Source: Cycloclasticus sp. (GTDB lineage Bacteria; Pseudomonadota; Gammaproteobacteria; Methylococcales; Cycloclasticaceae). Taken from it: a DNA stretch of 5,362 bases. The stretch spans positions 6,365-11,726 of the forward strand of contig JAESRY010000011.1 of the NCBI GenBank assembly GCA_016764415.1, written 5' to 3'. Below, piece after piece: positions 1 to 4,788 of this stretch. A program made the position numbers and the translations under genes. Within the stretch, counting starts at the first letter, position 1. Each line of letters starts with the position of its first letter. The notes beneath the pieces were generated by a model. That model worked only from the letters and a program-made list of their open reading frames with translations. It had not been told where the DNA came from and made no database searches.

Positions 1-246
1 TTCCGCGCGTACGACAGTTATGAAGACAGCTTTAACGACTATGTGCAATTCTTAAAACAAAACCCACGTTATCAACAAGCATTGGCGGCCACCGATTCAA
101 ATGAAGGTTTTGTAAAAGGCCTACAAAAAGCGGGTTACGCAACCGATCCTGCGTACGCCAATAAAATACTATCTATTTTAGGGCGCGAGCAATTAAGTGC
201 ATTAACACCTGTAAAGGCCACAGCAACTACAGATTTAGCGGCATAA
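1..246 (+). CDS. flgJ: FlgJ, C-terminal fragment (rod cap / peptidoglycan hydrolase)
   Basis: This is the last 81 codons of a gene that enters from the left edge; frame 1 is open from the first base to the TAA at 244-246. The fragment begins FRAYDSYEDSFNDYV and continues with QNPRYQQAL, then GLQKAGYATDPAYANKIL. These are hallmarks of the end of the glucosaminidase-type hydrolase domain of two-domain FlgJ, which locally opens the periplasmic peptidoglycan so the flagellar rod can pass. A tail of about 20 residues rich in Ala and Thr follows. The catalytic residues and the N-terminal rod-capping domain lie outside the window, so activity cannot be judged. flgK follows after 61 bases, the standard order. 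The last codons overlap the -35 element of a sigma-28 promoter. An isolated SagA- or FlgJ-like hydrolase is possible from the fragment alone, but the neighbouring flgK makes FlgJ by far the best call. Confidence 0.88.
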   Translation, partial: FRAYDSYEDSFNDYVQFLKQNPRYQQALAATDSNEGFVKGLQKAGYATDPAYANKILSILGREQLSALTPVKATATTDLAA

Positions 247-254
247 GCCGATAA
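228..254 (+). promoter_or_regulatory. Sigma-28 (FliA) promoter for flgKL
   Basis: TACAGATT at 228-235, 11 bases, then GCCGATAA at 247-254. The gammaproteobacterial sigma-28 consensus is TAAAGTTT-N11-GCCGATAA, so the -10 element is exact, the spacing is exact and the -35 element matches 6 of 8. The -35 lies in the last codons of flgJ and the flgJ stop codon lies in the spacer. A transcript would start near position 260 and give a leader of roughly 45-50 bases before flgK. In several gammaproteobacteria flgKL has its own late (class III) promoter besides read-through from the early flg operon; this site fits that pattern. Confidence 0.78.
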
Positions 255-307
255 TAATACAATGGAATATTCAATGATGAACATTCAAACAAAGCAGAGT
301 AACTAAC

Positions 308-2212
308 ATGGCAGACTTATTACTCAGTGGACTGTCAGGCCTTACCGCCTTTAGAAGTGTGCTCGATACAACGGGCCATAACATCGCCAATGCAACAACC
401 GAGGGCTACAGCCGCCAACGTGTTGAGTTAAGTGCAAGCAGCCCGCAACTAACAGGCGCCGGTTATGTAGGTTCAGGCGTTAGCACAACAAATATTAGTA
501 GACTTTATGATTCATTTTTAAGCACGCAATTTAGAAGTAGCAGCTCTGCCGCATCTGATTTAGATACCTACCTTAACTTTGCAAGCCAAGTAGACGGCGT
601 ATTAGCCAATGAAAACATTGGGTTAAGCGGTGCGCTGCAAGATTTCTTTAATGCAGTTCAAGCCGTAGCGGATGATCCAACGTCCATACCCGCAAGGCAG
701 GTTCTGTTAAGCGAAGGAGAAGTGCTAGAAAATCGGTTTGGAACCTTAAACCAAGTGTTTGACGACATCACTAGGCAGGTAAGCAGTTCGCTTACCGACA
801 ACATCAATGACGTTAATTCATTGGGCGAAAGCATTGCCTCCATTAACAATAAAATTATTGTGGCACTGGGTGGTTCAGGTGGACGTATACCGAACGATTT
901 ATTCGATCAGCGCGATAAACTAATAGACGATTTATCACAACTTGTAAACGTTAGTACCAATGTGCAAGAAAATGGTGCGGTTAATGTGTTCATTGGTAGT
1001 GGCCAATCGCTAGTGCTCGGTATAACCAGCAATACACTATCAATAGCGCCATCATCAGACCCAAATTCAATTGATATTTTGTTTAATCAAAGTGGCAGCA
1101 GCACCATCATTACAAGATTTATGACAGGCGGTGAAATAGGTGGCACCTTACGTTTTAAAGCAGAAGTATTGGATACAGCACGGAATACACTGAATGAAAT
1201 TGCAGTTGGCTTATCAGTAACGGTCAATCAGCAGCACGCCAACGGTATCGATTTAGATGGCCAGCAAGGGTTGAACTTTTTTAGTGCGCCAGTCGTTGTC
1301 GCACAAACCACGTCAGGTACTGGAACCTTATCTGTAACGGTGTCAGATCCATCGCTAATACAGAATAGTGAGTACACGGTATCTATTGATGCAGGTGGTA
1401 ATTATACAATCACAAACCTCTCTGGTGGTGTGCCAAGTACAGGTGTTATTGGTGCTTCAGTCGCATTTGAAGGATTAACATTCGATTTATCAGGCGTTGC
1501 GGCAAGTAGTGCGTATAGCATCACAAGCCCAACAAAAAATGCAGCTGAGAATTTCGCATTAGCGTTAACTAATCCAAGAGATATCGCAGCGGCATTACCC
1601 GTGGTATCAGAAACCACGGTTACTAATACAGGAACGGGCGGTTTAAGTTCTATTGAAGTTAATGGTTTAGCAGCGTCTACATTACCCGCTAGCGTAACCC
1701 TTACATATGCTGCCAATCAATACACAGTTACTAACGTAACGGGTGCGCCGTTAATCCTAAATTATGACCCAACGACAGATAGTGGTAGCGAATACACAGT
1801 CAATGTAGCAGGTTTTGGGGATATTACCTTCACCCTAACGGGGCAGCCAAACGATACCGATTCGTTTACTTTAGTCAATAATACAGGTGGCATTGGTGAC
1901 AACCGAAATGCACGTTTCTTAGCTGATTTACAAACAAGCTTAACCTTATCAGGTGGCACGGCATCCTTCCAAGATGTGTACGGCCAAGTAGTAGCAGATG
2001 TAGGACGTCGCACGCAATCAGCCGAAATAAACGGGGCGGCGCAAAATGGTTTGTTAGCTCAAACAGTTGCCTCAAAAGATGCGGTTAGCGGTGTTAGTTT
2101 GGATGAAGAAGCAGCAAATTTAATTCGCTTTCAACAAGCCTACCAAGCAGCAAGCCAAGTGATACTAACCTCACGTACGATTTTCGACACCCTATTAGGA
2201 GCATTCAGATAA
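308..2212 (+). CDS. flgK: FlgK, hook-filament junction protein 1 (HAP1)
   Basis: 634 residues, within the long end of the family. FlgK is exported through the flagellar type III apparatus and forms the first junction ring between hook and filament. The N-terminus carries the rod/hook family signature around residues 18-40 (LDTTGHNIANATTEGYSRQ), followed by a long helical region to about residue 215. The C-terminus (about 555-634) has the matching helical segment with SGVSLDEEAANLIRFQQAYQ near 594-613; N- and C-terminal helices pair in the assembled tube. The middle, about 335-525, is beta-rich with two related-looking stretches (EYTVSIDAGGNYTITNL near 355-371 and NQYTVTNVTGAP near 470-481), the surface-exposed variable part. 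No cysteine is present. The ATG at 308 puts the conserved start MADLLLSGLSGL in place; the ribosome site in front is weak (a GCAGAG-like stretch). The stop codon overlaps the flgL start by one base. Confidence 0.97.
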   Translation: MADLLLSGLSGLTAFRSVLDTTGHNIANATTEGYSRQRVELSASSPQLTGAGYVGSGVSTTNISRLYDSFLSTQFRSSSSAASDLDTYLNFASQVDGVLANENIGLSGALQDFFNAVQAVADDPTSIPARQVLLSEGEVLENRFGTLNQVFDDITRQVSSSLTDNINDVNSLGESIASINNKIIVALGGSGGRIPNDLFDQRDKLIDDLSQLVNVSTNVQENGAVNVFIGSGQSLVLGITSNTLSIAPSSDPNSIDILFNQSGSSTIITRFMTGGEIGGTLRFKAEVLDTARNTLNEIAVGLSVTVNQQHANGIDLDGQQGLNFFSAPVVVAQTTSGTGTLSVTVSDPSLIQNSEYTVSIDAGGNYTITNLSGGVPSTGVIGASVAFEGLTFDLSGVAASSAYSITSPTKNAAENFALALTNPRDIAAALPVVSETTVTNTGTGGLSSIEVNGLAASTLPASVTLTYAANQYTVTNVTGAPLILNYDPTTDSGSEYTVNVAGFGDITFTLTGQPNDTDSFTLVNNTGGIGDNRNARFLADLQTSLTLSGGTASFQDVYGQVVADVGRRTQSAEINGAAQNGLLAQTVASKDAVSGVSLDEEAANLIRFQQAYQAASQVILTSRTIFDTLLGAFR

Positions 2213-2214
2213 TG
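2197..2214 (+). promoter_or_regulatory. flgL ribosome binding site and TAATG coupling junction
   Basis: AGGAG at 2197-2201 lies inside the last codons of flgK, 10 bases before the flgL ATG at 2212. The flgK stop TAA (2210-2212) and the flgL ATG (2212-2214) share one base. This arrangement normally means ribosomes finishing flgK re-initiate on flgL, keeping the two junction proteins in step. It also decides the flgL start. Confidence 0.8.
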
Positions 2215-3453
2215 GTCGATAGAATCTCAACAAGTCTCGCGCAACAATTAGGCATAAATGCCATATTGTTTCAACAAACTCAGGTAAGCCAAACACAGCA
2301 GCAAATATCGTTAGGTAAGCGTATTTTAACGGCATCTGATGACCCTGCTGGCGCCGTTCAAATTATGGATTTAAATCAATCCATCAGCCGCTTAGAACAA
2401 TTTCAAAGCAACATTAACTATGCAGAGAATCGTTTATCACTATCCGATGGAACCCTGCAAGCCGTAACGAATAGCTTGCAGCGCGTGCGCGAATTAGCCG
2501 TACAAGGTTTTAATGCCACAAATACAGCAGAAGATAAGCAGTTTATCGCACTAGAAATGTTTCAGCGACTAGATGAACTAGTGGCATTGGCAAACACAAA
2601 AGATGCAAATGGTGATTATTTATATGCAGGCTTTAAATCGCAAACTCAAGCGGTTACAGGTTCGTCAGATTCTGGAATATTTAGCTTTAACGGTGATCAA
2701 GGGCAACGCCTTATACAAATAGGTGAAGGTAGAACCGTGTCCGATGGTAATACAGGCGCAGAAATATTTTTTAACATACAAGATAAAAATGGTAATGCAG
2801 AAAGCATGTTTAGTACGCTTTATAATTTAGCGACAGATTTGGCGAATAATAGGCCAGCTGCTGAAGAAATGACTATAACGATGGGCGTTTTGCCTGCCGA
2901 CGGTGAGACAGTTGTTATTAATGGCATTACTTACGAGTTCGATAATGACGCGACCATAACGCCAGGCAACACATCGGTGACTATTGGTGTTGACACAGAT
3001 GCAACAACAGTCAATTTAGGTGCTGCCATTAATATTGAGCAGGGACTAGGCAATACAGATGCAACGGCAAGCGTTATTGGCAGTGAGCTCACGTTAGTAT
3101 CTACTGTTCAAGGTTCGGGGACATTAAGCTTCACAGATACAAGTACGGGTGGTGATTTATCTATTACAACAGCGGCATCTATTCCTCTGTACGACCACTT
3201 AGATCAACTTGATACCGCATTAAACCGTATTTTAGAGGTACGGGCACAAATTGGTTCGCGCTTGAACGTTATCGATAGTCAAAATGAAACCAATCAAGAT
3301 TTCTTGCTCAGTATTCAGCAAACAAAATCTCAAGTTGAAGATTTAGACTTGGCAGAAGCCATTAGTCGTTTTAACGTGCAAATAGTTGCATTGCAAGCAG
3401 CACAACAATCGTTTATACGTATTCAAGGTTTGTCATTATTTAACCTGTTGTAA
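2212..3453 (+). CDS. flgL: FlgL, hook-filament junction protein 3 (HAP3)
   Basis: 413 residues, clearly longer than the roughly 317 residues of enterobacterial FlgL. FlgL forms the second junction ring, on which flagellin polymerises. The N-terminal flagellin-like helical domain covers about residues 1-145: SLGKRILTASDDPAGA near 33-48 and SLQRVRELAVQGFNATN near 88-104, the latter closely resembling the same segment of the flagellin further right. The C-terminal helical domain covers about 326-413 and ends QGLSLFNLL. Between them, about residues 219-323, is a Gly/Thr/Ile-rich beta segment with GETVVINGITYEF (231-243), which accounts for most of the extra length and probably forms a surface-exposed outer domain. 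No cysteine is present. The start is fixed by the AGGAG site and overlap with flgK. After the stop there are only 20 bases before the first REP unit, and no standard hairpin-plus-T-run terminator is seen. Confidence 0.96.
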   Translation: MVDRISTSLAQQLGINAILFQQTQVSQTQQQISLGKRILTASDDPAGAVQIMDLNQSISRLEQFQSNINYAENRLSLSDGTLQAVTNSLQRVRELAVQGFNATNTAEDKQFIALEMFQRLDELVALANTKDANGDYLYAGFKSQTQAVTGSSDSGIFSFNGDQGQRLIQIGEGRTVSDGNTGAEIFFNIQDKNGNAESMFSTLYNLATDLANNRPAAEEMTITMGVLPADGETVVINGITYEFDNDATITPGNTSVTIGVDTDATTVNLGAAINIEQGLGNTDATASVIGSELTLVSTVQGSGTLSFTDTSTGGDLSITTAASIPLYDHLDQLDTALNRILEVRAQIGSRLNVIDSQNETNQDFLLSIQQTKSQVEDLDLAEAISRFNVQIVALQAAQQSFIRIQGLSLFNLL

Positions 3454-3473
3454 ACATTAACGCAGGTAAAAAA

Positions 3474-3583
3474 CGTAGGTTGGTGCTGAAGAATGAAGCC
3501 CAACAAATTCAAATTGAGTGCGGTAACAAGGTTAAGTTTTGTGGGTAAAATTGTTGGGCTTCATTCTTCAGCACCAACCTACG
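3474..3583. repeat. REPIN A: perfect inverted REP pair after flgL
   Basis: Two REP units face each other with perfectly complementary arms of 35 bases (3474-3508 and 3549-3583) around a 40-base loop. The left unit starts GTAG at 3475 and contains GTTGG-T-GCT and AGCCCAAC, forming an 8-bp hairpin with a single bulged T and the loop GAAGAATGA. The right unit is its exact reverse complement. From GTAG to CTAC the element is 108 bases. The spacer between CAAC and GTTG is 48 bases and contains GAGTGCGGTA (3516-3525), shared with the other two REPINs. It begins 20 bases after the flgL stop, where such a fold could stabilise the flgKL mRNA 3' end or hinder read-through; there is no T-run, so it is not a classical terminator. 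Confidence 0.93.
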
Positions 3584-3600
3584 ATATTGGGAAAGTTCAT

Positions 3601-3632
3601 GTAGGTTGTGCTAAAGCATGCAGCCCAACAAA
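3601..3632 (+). repeat. Single REP B upstream of rayT
   Basis: GTAG at 3601-3604 is followed by GTTGTGCT, the loop AAAGCATGC, then AGCCCAAC and AAAA. The stem is 8 positions with one T/C mismatch in the middle. The loop resembles that of the left REP of pair E (AAAGCATGA), and both are preceded by CAT. There is no reverse partner before rayT; the sequence that follows is the rayT leader, which is related to the REPIN spacer. Confidence 0.85.
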
Positions 3633-3681
3633 ACCATATCGAATACAATAAACCGCAACAAAACGTTAAAAGGATTTAACA
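3633..3681 (+). promoter_or_regulatory. rayT leader and ribosome site, related to REPIN spacer
   Basis: The stretch from REP B to the rayT ATG aligns with the interior of the downstream REPINs. Bases 3626-3650 match 4498-4522 of pair E at 19 of 25 positions, five of the six differences being transitions. Bases 3661-3680, which hold the ribosome site AAAAGGA (3668-3674, 7 bases before the ATG), align with 4380-4396 of pair D with one mismatch and gaps totalling three bases. About ten bases in between are extra in the rayT leader. A TACAAT -10-like hexamer occurs at 3644-3649 but no -35 partner is visible, so a promoter is not called. Confidence 0.65.
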
Positions 3682-4212
3682 ATGCAATATCGCCGTGCGG
3701 ACATAAAAGGCGCCACGTATTTTTTCACATTGAATTTGGCGAATCGTAAAAACACATTATTGGTCGATTATATTGATGCATTGCGCGACAGCATTCGACA
3801 TGTAAAACAAAAGCATCCGTTTGAATTAGATGCCATTGTCATTTTGCCGGAACACCTGCACGCAATTATTACCTTGCCCGAAGGTGATAATGATTATGCA
3901 AAACGTTGGATGTTAATAAAATCCGGCTTTTCACGTCAAATACCAAAAACTGAACAAATTAACCCAAGCCGCATAGCCAAACGAGAACGCGGCATTTGGC
4001 AAAGGCGTTATTGGGAGCATCTAATCCGTGATGATCGTGATTATGAAAACCATGTTAATTACATACATTACAACCCCGTAAAACACGGGTATGTGAAAAA
4101 AGCATCAGATTGGCCATATTCGTCAATACACCGTTATATAAAGAATGGCGCTATAAAAAAAGATTGGGGGTGTGGTAAGGAAGATGGCACAGACAAGTAC
4201 GGCGAAGCATAA
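3682..4212 (+). CDS. rayT: REP-associated tyrosine transposase (RAYT), apparently intact
   Basis: 176 residues, the usual size of this family. RAYTs are single-domain HUH endonucleases of the Y1 type, related to IS200/IS605 transposases, that nick single-stranded REP hairpins near a GTAG-like tetranucleotide. Visible family features in order: YRRADIKGATYFFTLNL (3-19), the metal-binding histidine pair in PEHLHAII (H58 and H60), RERGIWQRRYWEH (101-113), and NYIHYNPVKHGYV (126-138) with Y127 the likely nucleophile. SDWPYSSIHRY follows at 142-152 and a basic, glycine-containing tail ends DKYGEA. All expected motifs are present with no frameshift, so it may be active. The start is supported by AAAAGGA seven bases upstream and the family-typical N-terminus. 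The gene is on the same strand as the flagellar genes and is flanked on both sides by REP units. The last codons and stop lie in sequence resembling a decayed REP. The symbol follows E. coli usage. Confidence 0.95.
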   Translation: MQYRRADIKGATYFFTLNLANRKNTLLVDYIDALRDSIRHVKQKHPFELDAIVILPEHLHAIITLPEGDNDYAKRWMLIKSGFSRQIPKTEQINPSRIAKRERGIWQRRYWEHLIRDDRDYENHVNYIHYNPVKHGYVKKASDWPYSSIHRYIKNGAIKKDWGCGKEDGTDKYGEA

Positions 4213-4255
4213 ATTTACGGCATGGGTATGTATCGTGTTTGTTGGAAATACCTAC
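4206..4255 (+). repeat. Decayed reverse REP foot plus linker copy at the rayT 3' end
   Basis: Bases 4216-4260 align with 4433-4477, the right foot of pair D plus the linker to pair E, with two 2-base gaps. Shared blocks are TACGG, ATGGGT, CGTGTTT, TTGG and GTAGG in the same order. Similarity extends left into the coding end: 4206-4226 matches the outer part of the right-hand REP of pair E (AGCACCAACCTACGG and on) at 16 of 21 positions. The rayT stop codon at 4210-4212 lies within that stretch. This looks like the remnant of the right end of a REPIN-like unit containing rayT. Confidence 0.6.
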
Positions 4256-4286
4256 GTAGGTTGGGCAGAAGCATGAAGCCCAACAA
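4256..4286 (+). repeat. Single REP C downstream of rayT
   Basis: GTAG at 4256-4259, then a perfect 7-bp stem GTTGGGC / GCCCAAC with loop AGAAGCATGAA, then AA. It has the same orientation as REP B on the other side of rayT. The five bases before it, CCTAC, complete a 10-bp palindrome CCTACGTAGG (4251-4260). No reverse partner is found. The next 41 bases (4287-4327) begin TTTCAAA, faintly like a REPIN spacer, and end GTGATACCCAT, like the end of the D-E linker; otherwise nothing is recognised there. Confidence 0.85.
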
Positions 4287-4327
4287 TTTCAAAAATACGC
4301 AAAGACCAGGAAAAGAGTGATACCCAT

Positions 4328-4435
4328 GTAGGTTGGCGCTGAAGAATGAAGCCCAACAAAATCAAATCGAGTGCGGTATAAAGTTAAGGATTGAACGCAA
4401 AACCGTTGGGCTTCACAAGCTCAGCGCCAACCTAC
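4328..4435. repeat. REPIN D: inverted REP pair
   Basis: Left unit GTAG 4328-4331 with stem GTTGG-C-GCT / AGCCCAAC (bulged C) and loop GAAGAATGA. The right unit, read in reverse, ends at CTAC 4432-4435 and has the same GTTGG-C-GCT arm but a different loop. The element is 108 bases, with 47 bases between CAAC and GTTG. The spacer holds GAGTGCGGTA at 4369-4378 and a GTTAAGGATTGAAC stretch that resembles the rayT ribosome-site region. A 44-base block, 4346-4389, is identical to 4490-4533 in pair E. Confidence 0.92.
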
Positions 4436-4472
4436 GGTATATGGGTCTGTCGTGTTTATTGGTAATGTCCAT
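4436..4472 (+). repeat. Linker between REPINs D and E
   Basis: 37 bases joining the two REPINs, containing ATGGGT, CGTGTTT and TTGGTAATGTCCAT. Related versions lie just after rayT (4220-4255), in a shortened form between pair A and REP B (3584-3600), and at the end of the gap before pair D. The D-to-E repeat period, REPIN plus linker, is 145 bases. Confidence 0.7.
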
Positions 4473-4579
4473 GTAGGTTGGGCTAAAGCATGAAGCCCAA
4501 CAAAATCAAATCGAGTGCGGTATAAAGTTAAGGTTGGCGAATCAAACCCGTTGGGCTTCGTGCCTCAGCACCAACCTAC
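4473..4579. repeat. REPIN E: inverted REP pair
   Basis: Left unit GTAG 4473-4476 with a perfect 8-bp stem GTTGGGCT / AGCCCAAC and loop AAAGCATGA. The right unit, reverse orientation, ends CTAC 4576-4579 and has the bulged arm GTTGG-T-GCT. The pair thus combines two REP subtypes. The element is 107 bases with 48 bases between CAAC and GTTG; GAGTGCGGTA lies at 4513-4522. The block 4490-4533 is identical to 4346-4389 of pair D, but the right part of the spacer differs. Confidence 0.92.
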
Positions 4580-4612
4580 GGTATGGGGGATCTGCATATG
4601 TACGCATCTCAA

Positions 4613-4634
4613 AAATGTGACACACGTCACATTT
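4613..4634. promoter_or_regulatory. Near-consensus CRP (cAMP receptor protein) site
   Basis: A 22-bp palindrome with 9-base arms AAATGTGAC and GTCACATTT around ACAC. It contains TGTGA-N6-TCACA and agrees with the E. coli CRP consensus at all eight outer bases on each side; only the six central bases differ. It lies 33 bases after the last REP and 33 bases before the -35 element of the flagellin promoter. Its centre is about 70 bases before the end of the sigma-28 -10 element. Whether CRP or a relative such as Vfr binds here is inferred from the motif alone. It could act on the sigma-28 promoter or on an unrecognised sigma-70 promoter in between. Confidence 0.75.
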
Positions 4635-4667
4635 ACCGCTTATCTACAAAAACATCTAAATAAACTC

Positions 4668-4694
4668 TAAAGGTTTTATTCTCTAAGCCGATAA
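4668..4694 (+). promoter_or_regulatory. Sigma-28 (FliA) promoter for flagellin
   Basis: TAAAGGTT at 4668-4675, 11 bases, then GCCGATAA at 4687-4694. This differs from the TAAAGTTT-N11-GCCGATAA consensus at one position only. Flagellin genes are the classic late targets of FliA, released when the hook is complete and the anti-sigma factor FlgM is exported. Transcription would begin around 4700, leaving a leader of nearly 90 bases before the flagellin ATG. Confidence 0.93.
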
Positions 4695-4757
4695 ATTACT
4701 CGGAGGCGGTAAATATCTAGCAAAATCCAAAGATATATCCGTCAGTTATAAAATTTA

Positions 4758-4781
4758 GTAAGCATTACGCTTACAAAGGAG
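4758..4781 (+). promoter_or_regulatory. Leader hairpin abutting the flagellin ribosome site
   Basis: GTAAGC (4758-4763) and GCTTAC (4769-4774) form a 6-bp stem with a 5-base ATTAC loop. It ends directly against the strong ribosome site AAAGGAG (4775-4781), which is 7 bases before the ATG. The stem leaves the ribosome site unpaired, so it might stabilise the leader or present the site. A second GGAGG occurs early in the leader, in CTCGGAGGCGG near 4700. The hairpin is visible; any regulatory role is inference. Confidence 0.5.
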
Positions 4782-4788
4782 TATTAAA

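Larger units (their letters stand above)
3474..4579. mobile_element. RAYT-REPIN locus between flgL and flagellin
   Basis: A cluster of eight REP units surrounds one intact RAYT gene. In order: inverted pair A (3474-3583), single REP B (3601-3632, +), rayT (3682-4212), a decayed reverse REP with linker (4206-4255), single REP C (4256-4286, +), inverted pair D (4328-4435), linker (4436-4472), inverted pair E (4473-4579). Every REP has GTAG at the foot of a hairpin whose arms are variants of GTTGGGCT and AGCCCAAC. REP units with 5' GTAG-like tetranucleotides are the known substrates of RAYT proteins, and paired REPs (REPINs, BIMEs) are their non-autonomous partners. The locus lies wholly between flagellar genes and breaks none. 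No target duplication could be identified at the outer limits, so the limits given are those of the recognisable repeats. Confidence 0.88.

Noticed and set aside
1599..1619. Inverted repeat CCGTGGT / ACCACGG with a 7-base loop inside flgK
   Set aside because: It lies in the middle of a conserved reading frame (residues around LPVVSETTV), is followed by no T-run, and is short enough to arise by chance. No function is claimed.
658..2075. Open reading frames on the - strand opposite flgK (658-849, 1402-1716, 1762-2013, 1875-2075)
   Set aside because: They lack ribosome sites and recognisable protein features, and lie opposite a clearly real gene. They are shadows of flgK codon use.
3474..3583. 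Intrinsic terminator for flgKL
   Set aside because: The inverted repeat is long but its right arm is followed by ACGATATTGGG without a T-run, so a classical terminator call is not supported.
3644..3649. -10 element TACAAT for rayT
   Set aside because: No -35 hexamer lies at 16-18 bases upstream, where the REP arm AGCCCAAC sits. rayT could be transcribed by read-through from flgKL.
3474..4579. CRISPR-like array of repeats
   Set aside because: The repeats alternate in orientation, their spacers are themselves conserved between copies, each unit carries GTAG plus a hairpin, and a RAYT gene is present. This is a REP/REPIN cluster, not CRISPR.
4632..4662. Sigma-70 promoter TTTACC ... TAAATA before flagellin
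   Set aside because: Spacing is 19 bases and neither hexamer is strong. Kept only as a possible alternative under the CRP finding.
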